Assembly (NCBI GenBank): GCA_937926555.1
Contig: CALAZX010000017.1
Location: 1-10,877, forward strand
Direction of reading: 5' to 3'
DNA from: an uncultured Negativicutes bacterium
GTDB taxonomy: Bacteria > Bacillota > Negativicutes > Acidaminococcales > Acidaminococcaceae
DNA: 10,877 bases
The position numbers and the translations under genes are program-made. Shown here in pieces: positions 1 to 4,056 of this stretch; the stretch's first letter is position 1, and each line of letters starts with the position of its first letter. The notes below the pieces were generated by a model. It was not told where the DNA came from. It did no database searches and was given only the letters and a program-made list of their open reading frames with translations.

Positions 1-128
1 GCCGCGCGGCCGCCCAGGCTGTAGCCCTCGGCGGAACGGACGGAGCTGGCGGCCATGAGGCCAACACCCAGGACCAGGGCGACAGTGCCCAAGAGAAACA
101 GGAAATGGATTGATGAAAGTTCCGGCAT
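1..128 (-). CDS. sodium:solute symporter family transporter, N-terminal fragment (partial)
   Basis: Reading leftwards from an ATG at 128-126, the frame stays open for 42 codons to the window edge. The peptide begins MPELSSIHFLFLLGTVALVL, a hydrophobic first membrane helix. It continues with RSAEGYSLGGR (residues 31-41), which resembles the cytoplasmic loop after helix 1 in the sodium:solute symporter (SSS) family, where a 'GR' precedes helix 2. A Shine-Dalgarno AGGAG lies 7-8 nt before the start on the minus strand. Family members import solutes such as amino acids, pantothenate or sugars with sodium across the inner membrane. The substrate cannot be told from this fragment. The gene is divergent from the ArsR-type regulator at 350, so it may be its target. 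The family call rests on a short stretch. Confidence 0.66.
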   Translation of the reverse strand, partial: MPELSSIHFLFLLGTVALVLGVGLMAASSVRSAEGYSLGGRA

Positions 129-349
129 GGAAAGACTCCTTCTGTGGTATAATTATGATAATAAGCTGTTTTCGAAGCCGTCTCCGGGGAAGGCGCGGAA
201 CGTTCCGCAGACTGTCTCCGGGAGCGCAGGCAGCGCGTCCCGTCCGGCGGATGGAATCCTGTCGGAGGAAAAGCGGCTGAATTCTGAGAGAAACACTGGA
301 ATATCGTATATCACCATTCTATAACAAAACAGGCCGGGAGTGTAGCGTC
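129..349. promoter_or_regulatory. divergent intergenic region between symporter and arsR-type gene
   Basis: This 221-nt spacer has two AT-rich ends and a GC-rich middle. Near the symporter (about 145-172) the minus strand reads CATAAT within TTATCATAATTATACC, a plausible -10. Near the regulator the plus strand has TATAAC (321-326) after an ATATCGTATAT stretch (301-311), which could hold its -10 and a self-regulatory ArsR operator. Neither has a good -35. In the middle lies a perfect 14-nt palindrome GCGGAACGTTCCGC (195-208). No terminator or small gene was seen. The assignments are inferences from position and base composition. Confidence 0.35.
195..208. repeat. perfect 14-nt palindrome, possible operator
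   Basis: GCGGAACGTTCCGC is its own reverse complement. It lies midway between two divergent start codons (128 and 350), where a shared operator would be expected. It does not match the AT-rich 12-2-12 type operators known for zinc-sensing ArsR proteins, so the adjacent repressor is not an obvious ligand. It could equally be chance in GC-rich DNA. Confidence 0.3.
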
Positions 350-718
350 ATGGAGAAAAAAGACAAGAAAAAAGAACTGAACTTCGATGCCGCCGTGGTG
401 GAGCGGGTCCGGGGGGAACTGCTGGATCAGGAGCACATCACCGTGCTGGCGGGGTTCTTCAAAGTGCTGGGAGACGAGACCAGGGTGCGGATCATCTCCG
501 CTCTGTCCAGAGAGGAACTGTGCGTCAGCGACCTGGCGGCGGCCCTGGACATGACCCAGTCGGCGGTGTCCCACCAGCTGAAACTGCTGCGGCTGGCCAA
601 CCAGGTCAAGACCCGGCGGGAGGGGAAGAGCATCTACTACTCCCTGGATGACGAGCATGTGCTGGACATCCTGGAGAAGGCCCTGACCCATATCAGCCAC
701 AAGATGGAGGAGAAGTAG
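350..718 (+). CDS. ArsR/SmtB-family metal-responsive repressor (zinc-type alpha-5 site)
   Basis: This 122-residue protein is a winged-helix dimeric repressor that should release DNA on metal binding. The fold spans about residues 33-105: FFKVLGDETRVRIISAL, then helix 3 ELCVSDLA (56-63), the recognition helix QSAVSHQLKLLR (70-81), and the wing KTRREGKSIYYSLDD. The C-terminal helix carries D101-x-H103, then ten residues, then H114-x-x-H117. This is exactly the D-x-H-(10)-H-x-x-H spacing of the alpha-5 zinc/cobalt site in CzrA and SmtB. The helix-3 motif has only the first cysteine of the ELCVCDL site of CadC/ArsR (C58), with Ser60 replacing the second, so the alpha-3 site is probably dead. The start has GGGAG 9 nt upstream. 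A lysine-rich N-terminal extension precedes the fold. Likely targets are itself, the DUF1847 gene behind it and perhaps the divergent symporter. Confidence 0.92.
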   Translation: MEKKDKKKELNFDAAVVERVRGELLDQEHITVLAGFFKVLGDETRVRIISALSREELCVSDLAAALDMTQSAVSHQLKLLRLANQVKTRREGKSIYYSLDDEHVLDILEKALTHISHKMEEK

Positions 719-737
719 GATTCCGCATGGGCCGGGC

Positions 738-835
738 AGGATGTCAGCGGCAGGAAAGCGGAGAAAGCAACGCTAACGGATTCCGGAAACAGAATCCGCA
801 GTGAAAATCAGTATGGACGGAAAGGATGTCAGCGG
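738..835 (+). repeat. 13-nt direct repeat AGGATGTCAGCGG, two copies 85 bp apart
   Basis: AGGATGTCAGCGG occurs at 738-750 and again at 823-835. The second copy contains the Shine-Dalgarno AAGGA and directly abuts the DUF1847 start codon at 836. An 8-nt GGATTCCG precedes each copy as well (718-725 and 778-785), in the same order. This suggests an old, partly decayed duplication of a translation-initiation region. The repeats are seen directly; their history is inferred. Confidence 0.5.
777..798 (+). other. hairpin in the arsR-DUF1847 spacer
   Basis: CGGATTC (777-783) and GAATCCG (792-798) form a perfect 7-bp stem around an 8-nt loop. No T-run follows, so it is not a canonical terminator. It may adjust read-through or mRNA stability between the two genes, which look co-transcribed (117-nt gap). 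The same spacer holds a 13-nt direct repeat (738-750 and 823-835). Confidence 0.4.
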
Positions 836-1441
836 ATGAAATGCGATTGTGCCAACTGTCCCTCTCACGCCTGCTACACCAAAGGTGTCAACTGCACCGG
901 TGTATCGCGGGATGAAGTGAAAGAGACCTATACGGAAGAGGAACTGAAGATGATGGAGGCGGCCGCCTATGTGGAGGGCACCTTCTACAGCAATATCACA
1001 CGGCTCCAGGAGACGGCGGAGTTCGCCCGGGCCATGGGCTACAGGAAGCTGGGGATGGCTTTCTGCATCGGCCTGAACCAGGAGGCCCGGTACATCGCCC
1101 GGTTCTTCGAGAAAGAGGGCTTCGAGTTCTACAGCGTCTGCTGCAAGAACTGCAGCTTCCCCAAATCGGAGTACGGACTGAAGCAGGTGAAGCCGGAGCT
1201 GGAGCACGAGGCCATGTGCAACCCCAAATTCCAGGCACGGTTCCTGGCGGAGAAAGGCGTGGAGCTCTTCATCTCCTGCGGCCTCTGCGTGGGACACGAC
1301 GCCATCTTCAACGGCAACTGCCCCGGACCGGTGACCGCCCTGGTGGTGAAGGACCGGCTGCTGGCCCACAATCCCCTGGGAGCCATCTACTCCCGCTACT
1401 GGAAGCGGAAACTGGGGATCATGGACCCCGGCGAGGTGTGA
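836..1441 (+). CDS. DUF1847 cysteine-rich putative metal-binding protein
   Basis: A 201-residue soluble protein with 13 cysteines. The N-terminus has a dense cluster C3-x-C5-x2-C8-x4-C13-x6-C20. The middle has C77, then C102-C103-x2-C106, and later C128. Near the end is C148-G-L-C151-V-G-H154 followed by C162, leading into PVTALVVKDRLLAHNP. This pattern and the C-terminal KDRLLAHNP stretch fit the DUF1847 family, described as predicted metal-binding and of unknown biochemical role. No membrane segment or signal peptide is visible. AAAGGA lies 9 nt before the ATG. It follows a zinc-type ArsR repressor in the same direction, so a role in binding or handling a metal or a Fe-S cluster is plausible but only inferred. 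A strong terminator 92 nt downstream ends the unit. Confidence 0.82.
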   Translation: MKCDCANCPSHACYTKGVNCTGVSRDEVKETYTEEELKMMEAAAYVEGTFYSNITRLQETAEFARAMGYRKLGMAFCIGLNQEARYIARFFEKEGFEFYSVCCKNCSFPKSEYGLKQVKPELEHEAMCNPKFQARFLAEKGVELFISCGLCVGHDAIFNGNCPGPVTALVVKDRLLAHNPLGAIYSRYWKRKLGIMDPGEV

Positions 1442-1532
1442 CCACCGGAGTTTTAGGTTGAGATGCCTGGCGGACCATGCGGAAGCCGTGAGGGATTATG
1501 CAGGGAAAAGCACAAGATAGGAACAGAAATGG

Positions 1533-1569
1533 AAAGACGGACAGAACAATGGGTTCTGCCCGTCTTTTT
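1533..1569 (+). terminator. intrinsic terminator after the DUF1847 gene
   Basis: AAAGACGG (1533-1540) pairs with CCGTCTTT (1560-1567). Inside, CAGAAC (1542-1547) pairs with GTTCTG (1553-1558), with one A/C mismatch between the stems and a 5-nt loop. Five Ts (1565-1569) follow or close the stem. It ends the arsR-DUF1847 unit and lies 20 nt past the stop of the convergent glycosylase gene. On the minus strand the T-run is weaker, so two-way action is possible but less certain. A 10-nt palindrome CCGTATACGG (1575-1584) sits beside it. Confidence 0.88.
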
Positions 1570-1589
1570 CATGTCCGTATACGGTTGTC

Positions 1590-2237
1590 TCAGAAGCTCC
1601 GCTTGCTGAACCGGGAGAAGAGGTTCACCGGCGCGGGGGAGCAGAGGTCGGCACCGGGGCACAGTTCCAGCGTCCGTGCCTTGGCGGCCTGGAGGTCGTG
1701 GAAGGTGTCCCATTTGGCCTGGACCAGCTCCCGGCCCTGTTTCCGCAGCAGGTAGGAGGGATGGAAGGTGGCGATGCAGTCGATGCCGTGGGCGGTCTTG
1801 AACCACTTGCCCCGCTGGCGGGTGATCCGCATCTCCGGATTCCCCAGGTAGTGCAGGGCCACGCCGCCCAGCGCCACCACCACTTTGGGCTGGAGGATGG
1901 CCAGCTCCCGTTCCAGCCAGACTTTGGCGCAGTAATCCGCCTCCTGGATGGTGGGGGTCCGGTTACCACGGGGCCGGCATTTGATCACGTTGGTGGTGAG
2001 GACCTTGTCGCGGGTCATCTTCACCGACCAGAGGGCTTTGTCCAGCAGCTGTCCCGAAGGGCCGATCAGGGGGCAGCCGTAGTCATCCTCCACGCCGCCG
2101 GGACCCTCCCCCACGAAGACGATGGGGCTGTCGGGGTCGCCGTACCAGCCCACCGGCGCCTTGCAGTCCCTGCGCAGGGGGCAGGACTTGCAGGTGGCCA
2201 GCTCCTCTTCCAGTTTTCGCAGCATCTCTTCTTTCAT
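1590..2237 (-). CDS. udg: family 4 uracil-DNA glycosylase, Fe-S type
   Basis: A 215-residue enzyme that excises uracil from DNA after cytosine deamination or dUTP misincorporation, starting base excision repair. Motif A is GEGPGGVED (residues 42-50, with G42-E43-G44-P45-G46) and motif B is H158-P159-S160-Y-L-L-R, both typical of UDG family 4 (the thermostable UDGa group). Four cysteines, C15-x2-C18 and C86-x15-C102, match the [4Fe-4S] ligand spacing of family 4. N82 in TTNVIKCRP sits where the uracil-contacting Asn is expected. The tail after about residue 180 is family-variable. The ATG at 2237 has GGGAG 10 nt upstream. The gene stands alone, convergent with DUF1847 and divergent from the amidase. 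Older annotation calls this family 'SPO1 DNA polymerase-related'. Confidence 0.95.
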   Translation of the reverse strand: MKEEMLRKLEEELATCKSCPLRRDCKAPVGWYGDPDSPIVFVGEGPGGVEDDYGCPLIGPSGQLLDKALWSVKMTRDKVLTTNVIKCRPRGNRTPTIQEADYCAKVWLERELAILQPKVVVALGGVALHYLGNPEMRITRQRGKWFKTAHGIDCIATFHPSYLLRKQGRELVQAKWDTFHDLQAAKARTLELCPGADLCSPAPVNLFSRFSKRSF

Positions 2238-2368
2238 CGATTCATCACTCCCGGGATTCTCCTATCATTTTACAATGTTTTTACCATTATACTACATTTG
2301 GCCGGGCCAAAGTGTGATATGATGAAAAAAGAAACTGCCGGCGTTGCCGGACTACATGGAGGTGTCCA
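2238..2368. promoter_or_regulatory. divergent promoter region, glycosylase/amidase
   Basis: On the minus strand a perfect TATAAT (2291-2286) lies about 49 nt before the glycosylase start. On the plus strand an extended -10, TG-A-TATGAT (2315-2323), lies about 46 nt before the amidase start. Neither has a good -35, which points to activator or extended -10 dependence. Both flank the palindrome at 2297-2311. Further down, a small CCGGC-GTT-GCCGG hairpin (about 2338-2350) lies in the amidase leader before its GGAGG ribosome site (2358-2362). Confidence 0.5.
2297..2311. promoter_or_regulatory. perfect inverted repeat TTTGGCC-G-GGCCAAA, candidate operator
   Basis: A 7-1-7 perfect palindrome lies between the two divergent -10 elements. 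With one bulged base it extends to ACA on the left and TGT on the right. On the minus strand it fills the spacer and -35 position of the glycosylase promoter. On the plus strand it lies just upstream of the amidase -10. A dimeric regulator bound here would affect both genes. I do not recognise it as a known box. Confidence 0.5.
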
Positions 2369-3115
2369 ATGACAATGAGAAGTTTTGGCTGGGACGGATT
2401 GCGGAAAGGGATGGCAGCGGTGATGACGGCCTGCTGTCTGGCGGGCTGCGCCTGGGCGGTGGCGCCCTCGCAGGCCGCGGCGGCGGGGGCTGTGTTCTGT
2501 GACGGGAACACCTGCCTCATCCTGCCGGAGAGGCCGGAGATCAGGGACTGGCCCCTGGCGCAGACGGAGAAACGGGACCGGCTGAACAGGGCCTACTCCC
2601 TGGAGCACTACGGCCAGGAGATCACCACCATCGACCCGAAGGCCATCGTGGTCCACTGGACCGCATCGCCGGACAAGGACGGGGTCTACCGCTATTTCTA
2701 CCCGGAAAGTGTCACAGAGGACGGGAAGGAGACGCTGAACGTGGCCTCCCAGTTCCTGGTGGACCGTGACGGCACCATCTACCGGCTGCTGCCGGAGACC
2801 ATGCTGGCCCGGCATTCCATCGGCTACAACTGGTGCGCCATCGGCATCGAGAATGTGGGCGGCGTGGGAGACAGGGAGGACCTGACCCGGGAGCAGCTCA
2901 TCGCCAACCTGGTGCTGATCCGCTACCTGAAGGGCAAGTATCCCGGCATCACCCACTGCTGGGGCCATTACCAGCAGAAAGAGGCCCGGGAGAGCGGCCT
3001 CTACAAGGAGCTGGTGCCCGGCTATTTCCACGAGAAGGTGGATCCCGGCCCGGATTTTATGACGAAGCTGCAGCATAATCTGGAGGATACGGGGCTGGTG
3101 TTTTACAAGCCCTGA
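2369..3115 (+). CDS. exported zinc N-acetylmuramoyl-L-alanine amidase (amidase_2/PGRP fold)
   Basis: A 248-residue cell-wall hydrolase that cuts the amide bond between N-acetylmuramic acid and the stem peptide. Residues 1-39 form a signal sequence: basic R4, R12, K13, then a hydrophobic stretch, then SQAAAAG. L24-A-G-C27 is also a possible lipobox, so a lipoprotein is an alternative. The catalytic domain runs from about 88 to 232. It has the first zinc ligand H96 in IVVHWTAS, conserved E161 in IGIENVGG, H200 in THCWGHYQ and D225 in KVDPGPDF, the usual His-His-Asp set of AmpD-like amidases. H149 in ARHSIGYN is typical of the substrate groove. Between H200 and D225 is a longer insert than in AmpD. 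GGAGG lies 6 nt before the ATG. It stands alone and probably acts in peptidoglycan turnover or cell separation. Confidence 0.9.
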   Translation: MTMRSFGWDGLRKGMAAVMTACCLAGCAWAVAPSQAAAAGAVFCDGNTCLILPERPEIRDWPLAQTEKRDRLNRAYSLEHYGQEITTIDPKAIVVHWTASPDKDGVYRYFYPESVTEDGKETLNVASQFLVDRDGTIYRLLPETMLARHSIGYNWCAIGIENVGGVGDREDLTREQLIANLVLIRYLKGKYPGITHCWGHYQQKEARESGLYKELVPGYFHEKVDPGPDFMTKLQHNLEDTGLVFYKP

Positions 3116-3120
3116 TGGAC

Positions 3121-3135
3121 AAAATGTAACATTTT
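3121..3135. repeat. perfect inverted repeat AAAATGT-A-ACATTTT
   Basis: A 7-1-7 palindrome begins 5 nt after the amidase stop. Its core TGTAACA (3125-3131) is the reverse complement of the TGTTACA boxes at 3255-3261 and 3277-3283. It may be a distal copy of the same binding site, or chance in AT-rich DNA. Confidence 0.35.
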
Positions 3136-3154
3136 TCCCGGAGACTCCGGGAAA
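3134..3154 (+). terminator. GC-rich hairpin after the amidase gene, no T-run
   Basis: TTTCCCGGAG (3134-3143) and CTCCGGGAAA (3145-3154) are perfect inverted repeats. As RNA this gives at least an 8-bp stem with a 5-nt loop (AGACT). It sits 18 nt past the amidase stop, where a terminator belongs, but GGGGCGG follows instead of Ts. It may terminate weakly, mark a Rho-dependent end or protect the 3' end. Confidence 0.5.
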
Positions 3155-3249
3155 GGGGCGGAAAGACAGGAAATGTACTGATAAATAAGTACTGTTGTGC
3201 ACTCTTGACAAAAATGGTATGAATAAAGACAACAGAAATGTGTTTTTTA

Positions 3250-3284
3250 TGTAATGTTACACTAAAAGAGTGAAACTGTTACAC
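3250..3284 (+). promoter_or_regulatory. TGTTACAC direct repeats upstream of the pur promoter
   Basis: TGTTACAC occurs at 3255-3262 and again at 3277-3284, a 22-bp period (about two helix turns, so the same DNA face). The first copy overlaps a palindrome TGTAA-TG-TTACA (3250-3261), which itself contains GTAATGTTAC, a copy of the GTAAnnTTAC motif found at the promoter. The position, 15-50 bp upstream of the -35, suits an activator or an auxiliary operator. The regulator is unknown. Confidence 0.45.
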
Positions 3285-3298
3285 AGTTTACAATTTCA

Positions 3299-3327
3299 TT
3301 GACACCGCCCCACGGTATTGGTAAAAT
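3299..3327 (+). promoter_or_regulatory. pur operon promoter
   Basis: A perfect -35 TTGACA (3299-3304) is followed by a 17-nt spacer and a -10 TAAAAT (3322-3327), preceded by TG-G (extended -10). The expected start site is near 3334, leaving a leader of about 110 nt before purE. No other site in the spacer is as good. An upstream TTGACA (3205-3210) lacks a -10 at proper distance. Confidence 0.85.
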
Positions 3328-3347
3328 TACTATAAGTAACCTTACTT
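3321..3347. promoter_or_regulatory. candidate pur operator: two GTAAnnTTAC palindromes, 15-bp period
   Basis: GTAA-AA-TTAC (3321-3330) covers the -10 hexamer. GTAA-CC-TTAC (3336-3345), extended to AAGTAA-CC-TTACTT (3334-3347), covers the predicted start site. A third copy, GTAA-TG-TTAC, is at 3251-3260. A protein bound here would block RNA polymerase, so a repressor is the natural guess. It does not resemble the PurR boxes of Bacillus (CGAA/TTCG-containing) or E. coli. Function is inferred from position. Confidence 0.55.
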
Positions 3348-3444
3348 CCGGACTGGGATTTTCGCCCTTCCGCGACAATCACCTTTTCCGCAAAAAGGAG
3401 AACGCACGTTTCCGTGCCAAATCAGACAAGGAGAGATGATCACG
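3334..3444 (+). promoter_or_regulatory. pur operon 5' leader with small hairpins
   Basis: After the predicted start, the leader holds CCTTTT-CCGCA-AAAAGG (3382-3398) and GCACG-TTTC-CGTGC (3404-3417), the second ending 10 nt before the purE ribosome site (AAGGAGAG, 3428-3435). An additional AAGGAG-like sequence (about 3395-3400) has no convincing start codon. Neither the conserved loops of a purine riboswitch nor a terminator is visible, so control appears to be at the promoter rather than in the RNA. Confidence 0.4.
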
Positions 3445-3936
3445 ATGAAAGTTGCAATCATTATGGGAAGCAACTCGGACTGGCCCATTCTGGAGCCGGC
3501 GGAGAAAACGCTGAAAGAGTTCGGCATTCAGGTGGAAGTCGTTGTGGCTTCCGCTCATCGTACCCCCGCAAAAGTGGAGGAGTTCGCATCCGGCGCCCGT
3601 GAGCGCGGAGTTGAGGCCATCATTGCCGCTGCCGGCCTGGCAGCTCATCTGGGAGGCGTCATCGCTTCCTACACCACCCTGCCGGTAATCGGCATTCCTA
3701 TCGGCGGCGGTCCGCTGAACGGGGTGGACGCCTTGCTGAGTTTCGTCCAGATGCCTTCCGGAGTGCCGGTGGCCACCATGGCCATCAACGGCGCCAAGAA
3801 CGCCGCCATCTTCGCGGTGGAAATCCTTGCCGGAGCGCATCCCGAACTGGTGGGGAAACTGGCTGACTACCGCAAGAAGATGCAGGCGGAGGTGGCTGAG
3901 AAGGCCGCCAAGCTTGCGGCGACGCGCGGCGAGTAA
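3445..3936 (+). CDS. purE: N5-carboxyaminoimidazole ribonucleotide mutase, class I
   Basis: A 163-residue cytosolic enzyme that converts N5-CAIR to CAIR. The N-terminus MKVAIIMGSNSDWPI carries the S9/S11-D12 phosphate-ribose site. SAHRTP (36-41) contains the catalytic His38 (His45 in E. coli). AAGLAAHLGGV (62-72) is the class I signature, although the usual Pro after His-Leu is Gly here. LLSFVQMPSGVPVATMAI (98-114) and NGAKNAA follow. I chose the ATG at 3445 because AAGGAGAG lies 9-11 nt before it; an in-frame ATG at 3436 is only 2 nt from GGAG. Class I enzymes normally need PurK, which is not in this operon. It is first in the operon and separated from purF by a terminator-like hairpin. Confidence 0.95.
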   Translation: MKVAIIMGSNSDWPILEPAEKTLKEFGIQVEVVVASAHRTPAKVEEFASGARERGVEAIIAAAGLAAHLGGVIASYTTLPVIGIPIGGGPLNGVDALLSFVQMPSGVPVATMAINGAKNAAIFAVEILAGAHPELVGKLADYRKKMQAEVAEKAAKLAATRGE

Positions 3937-3958
3937 GCATCGAGCAAGAGGCATCACC

Positions 3959-3991
3959 GGCTGGGGAGCAGCTGTCCCCGGCCTTTCTTTT
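3959..3991 (+). terminator. intrinsic terminator/attenuator between purE and purF
   Basis: GGCTGGGGA (3959-3967) pairs with TCCCCGGCC (3975-3983), 9 bp with one G-U, around a 7-nt loop. TTTCTTTT (3984-3991) follows. This is a good intrinsic terminator inside an operon, 23 nt after the purE stop and 66 nt before purF. No second promoter is evident before purF, so partial read-through probably lowers purF-D relative to purE. Confidence 0.72.
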
Positions 3992-4007
3992 CCACCCGGG
4001 AAAGAAA
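3984..4007 (+). other. second hairpin that pairs the terminator's T-run
   Basis: TTTCTTTTCC (3984-3993) can pair with GGGAAAGAAA (3998-4007), 10 bp with one G-U and an ACCC loop. Thus the T-run of the preceding terminator is one arm of another hairpin. It might stabilise the 3' side of read-through RNA, or with a bound factor be part of an antitermination switch. The pairing is seen; the function is inferred. Confidence 0.45.
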
Positions 4008-4056
4008 AACCGCTGTGTAAAAAAAGCAGGAAAACTGGGGAAAAAGGAGAACAATC

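Noticed and set aside
55..324. 89-codon plus-strand frame across the symporter start and the intergenic region
   Set aside because: No ribosome site or homology, and it overlaps the better supported minus-strand symporter start.
1575..1584. CCGTATACGG palindrome next to the terminator
   Set aside because: A 10-nt palindrome this short between convergent gene ends is easily chance; no role can be argued.
3205..3233. Second promoter with TTGACA at 3205
   Set aside because: No -10-like hexamer at 16-18 nt; TATGAA is only 7 nt away.
3436..3444. Upstream in-frame ATG as the purE start
   Set aside because: It lies only 2 nt after GGAG, and the family N-terminus begins MKVAIIMGS at 3445.
3328..3444. 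Purine riboswitch in the pur leader
   Set aside because: The conserved three-way junction sequences are absent and no terminator overlaps; only small local hairpins are seen.
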